DNA from: Omnitrophica WOR_2 bacterium RIFCSPHIGHO2_01_FULL_52_10
GTDB lineage: Bacteria; Omnitrophota; Gorgyraeia; Zapsychrales; Zapsychraceae
Assembly (NCBI GenBank): GCA_001805565.1
Contig: MHGM01000099.1
Location: 1,223 to 17,265 of the forward strand
DNA: 16,043 bases
Direction of reading: 5' to 3'
Made by a program: the position numbers and the translations under genes
In this document: one piece after another, positions 1 through 5,790 of the stretch
How the letters are laid out: every line of letters begins with the position of its first letter
How positions within the stretch are numbered: the stretch's first letter is position 1
The notes under the pieces: generated by a model
The model's database searches: none
What the model saw: only the letters and a program-made list of their open reading frames with translations
Told to the model about the DNA's origin: nothing

Positions 1-357
1 GCTCATACACGTGATGAGGTCTTGAAATTGAATCAGATACAGCTAATTTTGTTTCCCTTGGGTGTTCAAAGTAGGAATAATCAAAATGATGTTGAGATTG
101 TCTTCAACGCCTGGAAGTATTTTCGAATTCTCGTAACTGACGATGGGGATTCAAGAAGCCAGCCAGTGGGTATCTTGGGAAACAGAGATCATCTTGCTGA
201 TATCGGAATACGGGTTATGCGTGATGATGAAGCCGTTGAGCTTGTTAAGCAAAAGATTATAGATCGGGATCAAAGGGCAAGAAGAATTGTGCTTATGGAA
301 GGCAAATCATTGCCTGATTGGGTCGGGCTGGATTTTGGGGAACGGAAGGCTGCGTAA
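1..357 (+). CDS. 3' part of an unrecognised gene (5' end outside window)
   Basis: The reading frame is open from the first base (A-H-T-R-D-E-V-L-K...) to TAA at 355-357, so the gene almost certainly starts upstream. A TTG at 22 could serve as a start but has no ribosome site. About 118 residues are visible. They are soluble, with a predicted strand ending in acidic residues (RILVTDDGD) followed by GIRVMRDDEAVELVKQKI. That strand-acid-helix pattern loosely recalls the C-terminal half of PIN-like nucleases, but no diagnostic motif set is visible and I assign no function. There is no signal peptide or membrane segment in the visible part. The secreted-protein gene follows after 23 nt and is probably co-transcribed. 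Base composition is clearly more AT-rich than in the arginine genes, consistent with an accessory segment. Confidence 0.6.
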   Translation, partial: AHTRDEVLKLNQIQLILFPLGVQSRNNQNDVEIVFNAWKYFRILVTDDGDSRSQPVGILGNRDHLADIGIRVMRDDEAVELVKQKIIDRDQRARRIVLMEGKSLPDWVGLDFGERKAA

Positions 358-380
358 CGAAAAAAGGGGGGATAGGGAAC

Positions 381-1142
381 ATGGGAATAAAGAAAGTGAT
401 TTTATACATATTCTTCACGCTTGTAGTTTTTTATTCTGAAGTCTATGCTTGTGATTCAGATTTGGACTGCGGAAGAGGCAGTGAATGTGTCCGAGCACGT
501 TGGGGCCGACCAGGCGCCTGTTTGCCGAAAGAAAAAGGTCAAAGAGCTGGCGAAGGAATGGTAGAATTAACACGACAGTATGGAAATAGAAAGGCTCAGG
601 GTTTAGGTTCTGGATTTAGTAAGTTTTTAGAAAAAAAGAATGAGATAGAAACACAAAAAGAATTGATGCGATATCAGCACCAATTGGAAATGCAGAGTGC
701 TCAGTATAATGCCGAATTAGAGAATATTAACAATGCACGATCACAGCAATATGGCTTTGTTTGCGAAATGTGTGGAAGGACTTTTACTGGTTCAGACACT
801 CATCTCCAGTATCAGGACATTATATGCCCGTTTGATAATCATAGGCAGAATTTGCAGCTGGCCGCACAGCGATATACACAGACTTTGCAGCAACCAGCTC
901 AAAGTTATAATCAAAAACAATTTACTTATGAGCGATTTAAGAATAAGGATACTGCGCAAGGGAAATTAAATGGGTATTTGAATTCTATTGAAAATTTCCC
1001 CCAAGGAGAAATTTTTAATTCAGAGATAGTTAAAGACCCGTATTTAAGACCTGTTTTAAACTCTTTAGGTGTCGGACAATTTACTGAGGTCTTAGTGGAT
1101 GAAGATGACAATACCTACTATATTTTTAAAAGACTGCAATAA
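381..1142 (+). CDS. Secreted Cys-rich coiled-coil protein, unknown function
   Basis: The 253-residue product starts at ATG 381, behind the purine-rich AGGGGGGATAGGGAAC. A start at 318 would put about 20 unrelated residues ahead of an obvious signal peptide. Residues 1-23 are a classical signal (KK, then ILYIFFTLVVFYS) cleaved near VYA|C. Mature Cys24, 30, 36 and 47 form a compact four-Cys knot-like motif. A charged, Gln-rich helical stretch (about 80-122, likely coiled coil) leads to CEMC and a later CPFDNH (Cys128, 131, 149), which resembles a degraded zinc knuckle. A second Gln-rich helix spans 155-185. The tail, ending GQFTEVLVDEDDNTYYIFK, resembles the closing segment of parvulin-type prolyl isomerases (VGxxSxx...GYhIik), but the rest of that fold is not evident. 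Cys24 is preceded by VYA, a poor lipobox. Function unknown; export is the only confident inference. Confidence 0.8.
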   Translation: MGIKKVILYIFFTLVVFYSEVYACDSDLDCGRGSECVRARWGRPGACLPKEKGQRAGEGMVELTRQYGNRKAQGLGSGFSKFLEKKNEIETQKELMRYQHQLEMQSAQYNAELENINNARSQQYGFVCEMCGRTFTGSDTHLQYQDIICPFDNHRQNLQLAAQRYTQTLQQPAQSYNQKQFTYERFKNKDTAQGKLNGYLNSIENFPQGEIFNSEIVKDPYLRPVLNSLGVGQFTEVLVDEDDNTYYIFKRLQ

Positions 1143-1182
1143 TATCGGAAGTAGCATAGTAAATAGGAGGCGTTACGAATTA

Positions 1183-1210
1183 AGAATAGAGGGGGAAGAA
1201 TAGAGGGGGA
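1183..1210 (+). repeat. 14-bp perfect tandem duplication next to REP-like copy 1
   Basis: AGAATAGAGGGGGA occurs twice head to tail (1183-1196 and 1197-1210). The second copy supplies the GGGGGA that begins the REP-like palindrome. A similar flank duplication precedes the other palindrome copy. Confidence 0.85.
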
Positions 1211-1252
1211 CACAATACATAATTCGTTGAATTAAGTATGATGTCCCTTTAA
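1205..1252 (+). repeat. REP-like palindromic repeat, copy 1
   Basis: This 48-nt unit is identical to 2136-2183. Its core, 1207-1247, is a 19-bp imperfect stem with 3 mismatches and a GTT loop. The arms run GGGACAcaATAC...TAATTC and GAATTA...GTATgaTGTCCC. The single-hairpin form with a G-rich 5' foot matches the style of REP elements mobilised by Y1 (TnpA-REP/RAYT) transposases. No such gene is in this window, so that link is inferred. The Shine-Dalgarno of the zinc-ribbon gene begins directly after it, so the hairpin would sit in or just before that mRNA leader. Confidence 0.75.
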
Positions 1253-1264
1253 GGGAGAGATTCG

Positions 1265-1411
1265 ATGAAAAAATGTCCGGGATGCGAACGGGAGATCGAT
1301 AAATACTCTATTGCCTGCCAGTACTGCGGGAAACTGCTTAACCTGCAGAAGCAAGCCCAGGATCCGAACCGCCCGGCGTCCCCGCCGAAGAAGGACGGGA
1401 AGAGTAAATAA
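1265..1411 (+). CDS. Small zinc-ribbon protein (48 aa)
   Basis: ATG 1265 is preceded by GGGAGAGA (1253-1260) at good spacing, and the frame closes at TAA 1409-1411. The product begins MKKCPGCEREIDKYS and continues ACQYCGKLL. It has two CxxC knuckles (Cys4/7 and Cys18/21) ten residues apart, the pattern of a minimal zinc-ribbon domain. The remaining tail (about residues 28-48) is Pro/Lys/Asp rich and probably disordered, ending KDGKSK. There is no signal peptide. Such stand-alone ribbons are common in deep-branching bacteria and usually have no known function. Nucleic-acid or protein binding is plausible but unproven. It lies between REP-like copy 1 and the toxin-antitoxin pair. Its GC-rich codons contrast with the AT-rich gene upstream, suggesting a different history. 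Confidence 0.72.
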   Translation: MKKCPGCEREIDKYSIACQYCGKLLNLQKQAQDPNRPASPPKKDGKSK

Positions 1412-1542
1412 ATTTCAGATACACGCGACGTAATCCCTAACGCGCCGTGCCCTTAAATAATTTATTGCCTTTCCCTTGTTGGGAAGGTATGATTGCTCAT
1501 CAATTCCCCCGATGCCCCCACAGAACAAAAATATCATAACGC

Positions 1543-1578
1543 TTGCCTGAATACATAATTGTATATACAATAGTATTG
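1543..1578 (+). promoter_or_regulatory. Promoter and overlapping palindromic operator of the toxin-antitoxin pair
   Basis: TTGCCT (1543-1548) and TACAAT (1566-1571) are separated by 17 nt, a good sigma70-type fit. The -10 box lies inside a perfect 14-bp palindrome, ATTGTATATACAAT (1558-1571). A second palindrome, CAATAGTATTG (1568-1578), overlaps it. Repeated (A)TATTG/CAATA half-sites covering the -10 are what a ribbon-helix-helix antitoxin would need for autorepression. The toxin start is 17 nt downstream of the second palindrome. Confidence 0.6.
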
Positions 1579-1594
1579 TTTGAGGAGCCGGTCC

Positions 1595-1855
1595 GTGAAA
1601 GAGCTCAAGTGGGATCTGTTGAAAAACGAACGGTTAAAACGCGCGCGGGGAGTATCGTTTGAGGAGTTGATCCAGTCTCGCCTGGTCAGTATCAAGGAAC
1701 ATCCGCAAAGGCCGGACCAGAAGATCATGTTGTTCGAGTTGAAAGGTTATATCTGGATTGTGCCATTTGTGGAAGATGCAGATCATATATTCCTGAAAAC
1801 ATTGTATCCCAGCCGAAAATTTACCCGGCTTTACAAAAGCGGAGAGATCACATGA
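1595..1855 (+). CDS. BrnT-like toxin of a type II toxin-antitoxin module
   Basis: The GTG at 1595 was chosen because TGAGGAG (1581-1587) lies 7 nt upstream; a TTG at 1580 would overlap that ribosome site. The 86-residue product opens with KELKWDLLKNERLK and RGVSFEEL. This corresponds to the F-x-W-D-x-x-K-N...HGVSFEE opening of BrnT/DUF4258-type toxins, small RelE-like ribonucleases that block translation. The later segments YIWIVPFVEDADHIFLKTLYPSRK fit the family's strand core and basic C-terminal helix. Toxin-first order with an ATGA overlap to a ribbon-helix-helix partner is the brnTA arrangement. The activity is inferred from family resemblance and context; catalytic residues cannot be assigned with certainty by eye. 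Loss or retention of toxicity cannot be judged, but the frame is intact. Confidence 0.75.
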   Translation: MKELKWDLLKNERLKRARGVSFEELIQSRLVSIKEHPQRPDQKIMLFELKGYIWIVPFVEDADHIFLKTLYPSRKFTRLYKSGEIT

Positions 1856-2103
1856 GACAAGCCAAATTGACACGACAGGAAAAAACGATCGAAGAGGCGC
1901 TGGTCAAAGGTGAATATGTCGATGTGAACCATCAGCAGTTCGCCCAGATAGCCCAGGCCATCAAAGCGCGCAAGAAGGATTCTGTCCTCAATATCCGGAT
2001 CAATAGCCAGGACCTGGAAAGCATCAGGCAAAAGGCCAGAAGGCTTGGCATAAAATACCAAACGTTCATTTCTGAATTCCTTCACCGCCTCGCGCAAAGC
2101 TGA
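1852..2103 (+). CDS. Ribbon-helix-helix (CopG/BrnA-like) antitoxin
   Basis: ATG 1852 overlaps the toxin stop as ATGA, with GGAGAG (1841-1846) 5 nt upstream. The pair is therefore translationally coupled. The 83-residue product has a charged N-terminal half (about 1-43: QEKTIEEALVKGEY), presumably the flexible toxin-neutralising arm. It is followed by a ribbon-helix-helix DNA-binding unit: strand SVLNIRI (44-50), helix SQDLESIRQKARRLG and helix KYQTFISEFLHRLA. The IKYQTFIS turn is typical of CopG-like antitoxins. It should neutralise the upstream toxin and dimerise on the palindromic operator over the promoter. Neutralisation and binding site are inferred from family and layout. Confidence 0.8.
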   Translation: MRQAKLTRQEKTIEEALVKGEYVDVNHQQFAQIAQAIKARKKDSVLNIRINSQDLESIRQKARRLGIKYQTFISEFLHRLAQS

Positions 2104-2117
2104 ATTTATGAACTTCG

Positions 2118-2139
2118 AAAAACAGGGGAAAAACAGGGG
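2118..2139 (+). repeat. 11-bp perfect tandem duplication next to REP-like copy 2
   Basis: AAAAACAGGGG occurs twice head to tail (2118-2128, 2129-2139). The second copy runs into the 5' GGGGG of the palindrome. Unit length and sequence differ from the duplication at copy 1, so it is not simply part of a longer shared repeat. Confidence 0.85.
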
Positions 2140-2183
2140 GACACAATACATAATTCGTTGAATTAAGTATGATGTCCCTTTAA
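2136..2183 (+). repeat. REP-like palindromic repeat, copy 2
   Basis: Identical over 48 nt, and in the same orientation, to 1205-1252. The hairpin core is 2138-2178. It lies 32 nt after the antitoxin stop codon. Together the copies bracket an 883-bp segment carrying the zinc-ribbon gene and the toxin-antitoxin pair. Perfect identity suggests recent spread or gene conversion. Confidence 0.75.
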
Positions 2184-2287
2184 TGCGTTCGCCAAAGGCG
2201 GGGCCGAAGGATCGCTCGAAGAGAACGCGCTGATGGATTCCGCGGGCATTTTAAGTTGTAGCCGCCTTGATTCCTCTGAAAAAGAAG
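2182..2287 (+). other. Coding-like remnant between REP copy 2 and the rplM promoter
   Basis: The first 70 bases or so are GC-rich and read as AFAKGGAEGSLEENALMDSA in one frame. There is no start codon, and a TGA lies just upstream inside the palindrome. It looks like the truncated tail of a gene cut off at the repeat, or chance. The stretch 2104-2413 otherwise holds the repeat, the rplM promoter and the rplM leader. Confidence 0.25.
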
Positions 2288-2315
2288 TTGACATCCAAAT
2301 ATAAAATGTTATACT
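2288..2315 (+). promoter_or_regulatory. Sigma70-type promoter for rplM-rpsI
   Basis: TTGACA (2288-2293, perfect -35) and TATACT (2310-2315, 5/6 -10) are separated by 16 nt within AT-rich DNA. The predicted start of transcription is near 2322, giving a leader of about 92 nt before rplM. Confidence 0.75.
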
Positions 2316-2320
2316 TTTTT

Positions 2321-2384
2321 CCTCCACTACCAAAGATGTAGTGCTGATGGCAAAGTGGAGGAAAAACCCCGGCCGTGGCCGGGG
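2321..2384 (+). promoter_or_regulatory. Structured 5' leader of rplM-rpsI
   Basis: At the predicted 5' end, CCTCCACT (2321-2328) pairs perfectly with AGTGGAGG (2354-2361). An alternative shorter stem, CACTAC (2325-2330) with GTAGTG (2338-2343), competes for the same left arm. A second GC-rich hairpin follows: CCCCGGCC (2367-2374) against GGCCGGGG (2377-2384). It has no U-tract, so it is not a terminator. L13 operons in other bacteria carry autoregulatory leaders, so this could be an L13-binding or other control element. That function is inference; the stems are seen directly. Confidence 0.5.
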
Positions 2385-2413
2385 TGACGGAAAATTTCTT
2401 GGAGATTACAGCA

Positions 2414-2848
2414 ATGTCACAGACAACATATATGGCCAATCCGGAGAAGATCACGCGTAAATGCTACGTGATCGACGCCGCGGACAAGACCCTCGGGAAA
2501 ATTGCTACCAAGGCGGCGACAATACTTCGCGGAAAGCATAAGGCTATTTACACGCCTCACGTGGACACCGGTGACCAGGTCATTATCATCAACGCCGAAA
2601 AGGTGCGCGTTACGGGTAAAAAATATAAGGACAAAGAATACCAGTATTACACCGGGTTTCACGGCGGGCGCAGGGTGGTGCGTTTTGAGGAATTGATCGC
2701 GACCAGGCCGGCGAAAGTGTTGCAGTTGGCGATCACCCGGATGATCCCCTCGGGTCCGCTGGGCAACAAGATCAAGACGAAATTGTGGATTTATGTCGGG
2801 GACAAACATCCACATCAGGCGCAAAAACCCATACCTTTAGCAATATAA
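2414..2848 (+). CDS. rplM: 50S ribosomal protein L13
   Basis: L13 is an early-assembling protein of the large ribosomal subunit that contacts 23S rRNA. The start at ATG 2414 follows GGAG (2401-2404) and gives 144 residues, close to the usual 142; the longer frame from GTG 2375 would begin inside a hairpin. Family landmarks are in order: W/CYVIDAADKTLGKIAT, LRGKHKAIYTPHVDTGD, VIIINAEKVRVTGKK, YYTGFHGG, MIPSGPLG and a C-terminal YVGDKHPHQAQKP. It is followed by rpsI, the near-universal partner. Transcription probably comes from the promoter at 2288-2315. No anomaly is seen. Confidence 0.97.
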   Translation: MSQTTYMANPEKITRKCYVIDAADKTLGKIATKAATILRGKHKAIYTPHVDTGDQVIIINAEKVRVTGKKYKDKEYQYYTGFHGGRRVVRFEELIATRPAKVLQLAITRMIPSGPLGNKIKTKLWIYVGDKHPHQAQKPIPLAI

Positions 2849-2915
2849 GACACAAAGACACAAGGTCACACGTCACACGTCGAAACGGGTGACAGGTGAC
2901 GGGTGTCTTGGTGAC
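2849..2915 (+). repeat. Quasi-palindrome filling the rplM-rpsI gap
   Basis: It starts on the first base after the rplM stop. The inner arms GTCACACGTCACACGT (2865-2880) and ACGGGTGACAGGTGAC (2885-2900) pair 13/16 around a CGAA loop. The outer GACACAAAGACAC and GTGTCTTGGTGAC continue the stem imperfectly. Both arms are built of short repeated words (GACAC, GTCACAC, GGTGAC). The rpsI Shine-Dalgarno lies just beyond. Confidence 0.6.
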
Positions 2916-2933
2916 ATTAAGGAGTAATAAAAA

Positions 2934-3329
2934 ATGGTAGAAGTCGTTAAATATTCGGCAACCGGAAGGCGCAAAACATCGGTCGCCCGCGTGCAGTTAA
3001 GCCCGGGACCGGGAACCATCACGGTCAACAATCGTCCCTTCGAGCAATACTTTGCCCGCGAGACGGACCGCCTCACCGTTGTGGAACCTTTGAAATCTAC
3101 CAATACGTTGGGTAAATTTGACCTTTCCGTCCAGGTCAATGGCGGTGGAATGACCGGTCAGGTGGGCGCTTTGCGTCTGGCATTGTCCCGCGCCCTGGCC
3201 CTTTGTGATCCGGAAACGAAAACTGTGCTCAAAAAGTCGAATTTCTTAAGCAGAGATCCCAGAATGAAGGAAAGAAAAAAGCCGGGCCAAAAGGGAGCGC
3301 GTAAGAAATTCCAGTGGGTCAAGCGGTAA
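2934..3329 (+). CDS. rpsI: 30S ribosomal protein S9
   Basis: S9 is a small-subunit head protein whose C-terminal tail reaches the P-site tRNA. ATG 2934 follows AAGGAG (2919-2924) at 9 nt. The 131-residue length matches the family. Hallmarks are YSATGRRKTSVARVQLSPG, ITVNNRPFEQYF, VNGGGMTGQVGALRLALSRAL and the basic tail RKKFQWVKR with its terminal Lys-Arg. It is co-transcribed with rplM; the gap between them holds only a palindrome and the ribosome site. A strong terminator follows, separating this ribosomal pair from the arginine genes. Confidence 0.97.
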   Translation: MVEVVKYSATGRRKTSVARVQLSPGPGTITVNNRPFEQYFARETDRLTVVEPLKSTNTLGKFDLSVQVNGGGMTGQVGALRLALSRALALCDPETKTVLKKSNFLSRDPRMKERKKPGQKGARKKFQWVKR

Positions 3330-3361
3330 GCAGTCAGTAAACAATCTTAAAGGTAATTTCG

Positions 3362-3406
3362 AACCTATCTCCCTCTATAAAAGAGTTGACGAGATAGGTT
3401 TTTTAT
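3362..3406 (+). terminator. Rho-independent terminator after rpsI
   Basis: AACCTATCTC (3362-3371) pairs perfectly with GAGATAGGTT (3391-3400), with a nested CTCT/AGAG stem inside, and runs into TTTTATTTT. It lies 32 nt past the rpsI stop. Confidence 0.85.
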
Positions 3407-3414
3407 TTTAATAT
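3386..3414 (+). promoter_or_regulatory. Candidate promoter of the arg-lys operon
   Basis: TTGACG (3386-3391) and TAATAT (3409-3414) are separated by 17 nt. The -35 box lies in the loop and right arm of the rpsI terminator. The -35 is good (5/6) and the -10 moderate (4/6). This is the only plausible promoter seen between the terminator and argC. No ARG-box-like palindrome is visible nearby. Confidence 0.4.
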
Positions 3415-3473
3415 ACATCTCTATTCTTCGACGGGAGATTCTAACTTTAACGAGGAAAGCAGGTTAGGACATT

Positions 3474-4502
3474 ATGGCAAATACGATCAATGTCGGAATC
3501 GTAGGGATCAGCGGGTATTCCGGCGGGGTTGCTTTGGAACTGCTTTTGAATCACCCCAAAGTGCGTGTCAGCTATGTCAGCGCCAATAACACGCAGGGAA
3601 GGGTAAGCGAGATCTGGCCGAAATTGGCCGGCCGGACACAGCTTGTGTGTGAGCCTTTTGACGTGGCAAAATCTGTTAAGCTTTGTGAAGTGGTTTTTCT
3701 TGCCGTCCCGCACACCGTTTCGATGCAGATCACGCCGAAATTGCTGGCCGCGGGCGTGCGGGTCATTGACTTGAGCGGCGATTACCGTTTAAAGAAGGCC
3801 GCCGAATACAAAAAGTGGTACGGCGCCGAACATACCGACGCGGCCAATCTTGCCAAAGCTGTTTATGGGCTTCCCGAATTCTATCGCGAAGATATCCGTA
3901 AAGCGAAATTAATTTCCAATCCGGGCTGTTATCCGACGGCGGCGCTCTTGGCATTGGCGCCATTGACAACGACTTCGGCCAAGTCCATTGAATCGATCGC
4001 CATCGACGCCAAATCCGGCGTGACCGGCGCCGGGCGCAAGGCCAAACTGCCGTTGAGCTTTAGTGAAGTAAACGAGAACTTCAAGGCCTACAAGCCGCTT
4101 TATCACCAGCATGTCCCCGAGATGGAACTGTATTTATGGAAGATCGCGGGAAAAAATTTTACGCTGGATTTTGTCCCACACCTGTTGCCCGTCAATTGCG
4201 GAATACTGGAAACTATTTATGTGCGTTTGCGCGTGAAAACCACGCTGGCCGCCGTGCATAAAACGTATACGCGCTTTTATAAAAAGGAAGCTTTTGTGCG
4301 TATCCTCGAGCCAGGACAGCAGCCGGAATTAAAAAACGTCGTTGGGACGAATTGCTGCGATATCGGTTTTGCCATCAGCCAGGATGGCCGCCTGGTGGTC
4401 GTGACCAGCGCGATCGATAATTTGATGAAGGGGGCTTCTGGACAAGCGGTGCAGAATATGAACATCATGTGTGGGTTCGATGAGAAGGAAGGACTTATTT
4501 AG
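3474..4502 (+). CDS. argC: N-acetyl-gamma-glutamyl-phosphate reductase
   Basis: Cytosolic NADPH-dependent reductase that converts N-acetylglutamyl phosphate to its semialdehyde, the third step of arginine synthesis. The 342-residue length is typical. The N-terminal Rossmann motif is VGIVGISGYSGGVALELL, followed by VFLAVPHTVS and VIDLSGDYRL. The catalytic cysteine is in SNPGCYPTAALLAL, and SGVTGAGRKAKLP with HQHVPEME are conserved substrate-domain segments. ATG 3474 has a weak upstream AGGA (3466-3469). That site can pair within TTCTAAC/GTTAGGA (3439-3445 with 3463-3469), so initiation may be modest. It is the first gene of the biosynthetic block, and argJ follows after a long palindromic gap. 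Confidence 0.97.
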   Translation: MANTINVGIVGISGYSGGVALELLLNHPKVRVSYVSANNTQGRVSEIWPKLAGRTQLVCEPFDVAKSVKLCEVVFLAVPHTVSMQITPKLLAAGVRVIDLSGDYRLKKAAEYKKWYGAEHTDAANLAKAVYGLPEFYREDIRKAKLISNPGCYPTAALLALAPLTTTSAKSIESIAIDAKSGVTGAGRKAKLPLSFSEVNENFKAYKPLYHQHVPEMELYLWKIAGKNFTLDFVPHLLPVNCGILETIYVRLRVKTTLAAVHKTYTRFYKKEAFVRILEPGQQPELKNVVGTNCCDIGFAISQDGRLVVVTSAIDNLMKGASGQAVQNMNIMCGFDEKEGLI

Positions 4503-4625
4503 TGGTAAGTCGTAAGTGATAAGTCGTAAGCAAAATCTAAAGACTATATAAGTAGCAATAGCAAAAGTTTTTATTTTTTGATTCGATGTTTTTGTTTACC
4601 ACTTACGACTTATGACTTACGACTA
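4500..4625 (+). repeat. Word-iterated palindrome in the argC-argJ gap
   Basis: The left arm 4500-4530 includes the argC stop codon. It pairs with 4602-4625 at 23 of 24 positions if a 7-nt GTAAGTG word (4512-4518) is bulged out. ATAAGTCGTAAG against CTTACGACTTAT is a perfect 12-bp block. Both arms are variations of GTAAGTC. The loop is about 70 nt of AT-rich DNA with no recognisable signal. The argJ ribosome site follows. Confidence 0.7.
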
Positions 4626-4644
4626 AAGAGTTGAAAGGACTTCA

Positions 4645-5790
4645 GTGAAGATTTTTAAAAATGGCGGAGTTGCGGCTCCCAAGGGATTTAAAGCCAACGG
4701 TGTCGCGGCGGGGATCAAGCGTTCGGGCAAACGCGATCTGGCGCTGGTTGTCAGCGATTGTCCGGCCGTGAGTGCCGCGGTTTATACGAAAAATTCCGTC
4801 AAGGCCGCGCCGTTACTGGTCAGCCAGAAACATCTGCGGGATCACCAGGCGCAGGCGATCGTCGCCAATAGCGGCAATGCGAACTGTTTTACCGGTAAGG
4901 CCGGAATGACTTGCGCCTTGCGCACGACGGAGACTATCGGCAAATTGTTGGGCCTTCCCAAAGAAAAAGTCGTCGTCGCTTCAACGGGAATTATCGGTCG
5001 TCCGTTGCCTTTTGGAAAGATACAAAATGCCGCGAAGGGTTTGGTGCAGGGGCTTCGCGCTGGAGGAGGGAAGAAGGCCGCGGAAGCTATTTTAACCACG
5101 GACCTGAAGGAAAAAACGATCGCGGTGCAGGTTAACTTAGGCGGCAAGACCGTAACGATCGGCGCCTGTGCTAAAGGTTCGGGGATGATCGCTCCGGATA
5201 TGGCGACCATGCTGGCGTTTATCACAACGGATGCCGCCATCAGCGCGCCGATGCTGCAAAAAGCGCTTCGTTATGCCAACGAGCGTTCTTTCAACAGCAT
5301 CACGGTCGACGGGTGCATGAGCACCAACGATATGGCGGTGGTTTTGGCGAACGGAGTCGCGCAAAATAAAAAGATTGTCAGCACGGGTAAGGATTTTGAT
5401 GTTTTTACGAACGCGTTGACGCATGTGTGCCTTGACCTGGCCAAAAAGATCGTTCTCGATGGCGAGGGAGCGACCAAGTTCATTGACATTCGGATTTCAG
5501 GAGGTAAAACGCACGCGCAGGCGCAGAAGGCGGGACTGGCGATCGCCAATTCCATTTTGGTCAAGACGGCCGCTTTTGGCAGTAACCCGAACTGGGGACG
5601 CGTGGCCGCCGCCGTGGGATCATTGGGGATCGCCGGTGTCACGGAGGACACTTTGAAAATTAAATTCAGCGATTTCGCGCGTAAAGATATCACGATCACC
5701 GTCAATTTGAACAAGGGCCGCGCCACGGCCACGGTGTACACGTGTGATCTTTCTTATGACTACGTGAAGATCAACGGGGAATATAATTAA
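4645..5790 (+). CDS. argJ: Glutamate N-acetyltransferase / ornithine acetyltransferase
   Basis: ArgJ transfers the acetyl group from N-acetylornithine back to glutamate, releasing ornithine and closing the cyclic pathway. Bifunctional forms also use acetyl-CoA, which would explain the lack of argA here, though that cannot be told from sequence. The 381-residue proenzyme has the self-cleavage region GSGMIAPDMATMLAF, with nucleophile Thr188 starting the beta chain. Other landmarks are VANSGNANCFTG, ASTGIIGRPLP, NSITVDGCMSTND, FGSNPNWGR and the C-terminal DYVKINGEYN. The start is GTG 4645 behind AAAGGA (4634-4639). The stop codon directly abuts the argB start, so the two are translationally coupled. 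Confidence 0.97.
   Translation: MKIFKNGGVAAPKGFKANGVAAGIKRSGKRDLALVVSDCPAVSAAVYTKNSVKAAPLLVSQKHLRDHQAQAIVANSGNANCFTGKAGMTCALRTTETIGKLLGLPKEKVVVASTGIIGRPLPFGKIQNAAKGLVQGLRAGGGKKAAEAILTTDLKEKTIAVQVNLGGKTVTIGACAKGSGMIAPDMATMLAFITTDAAISAPMLQKALRYANERSFNSITVDGCMSTNDMAVVLANGVAQNKKIVSTGKDFDVFTNALTHVCLDLAKKIVLDGEGATKFIDIRISGGKTHAQAQKAGLAIANSILVKTAAFGSNPNWGRVAAAVGSLGIAGVTEDTLKIKFSDFARKDITITVNLNKGRATATVYTCDLSYDYVKINGEYN

Noticed and set aside
318..380. Upstream extension of the secreted protein to 318
   Set aside because: It overlaps the preceding gene, has no ribosome site, and would bury a clear signal peptide that begins at ATG 381.
446..454. Lipoprotein signal in the secreted protein
   Set aside because: Residues before Cys24 are VYA; the tyrosine at -2 does not fit a lipobox well, so ordinary cleavage is more likely, though not excluded.
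733..969. Plus-strand frame inside the secreted protein gene
   Set aside because: Overlaps a convincing gene in another frame, has no family features and no ribosome site.
1466..1487. CCTTTCCC/GGGAAGG hairpin as a terminator after the zinc-ribbon gene
   Set aside because: The stem has a bulge and is not followed by a T-tract.
2375..2413. GTG 2375 as rplM start
   Set aside because: It lies inside a GC-rich hairpin and adds 13 residues not seen in L13; ATG 2414 has a proper GGAG.
3407..3473. Riboswitch, T-box or ARG box upstream of argC
   Set aside because: The leader is too short for a T-box, no specifier or conserved T-box sequence is seen, and no ARG-box palindrome is present.
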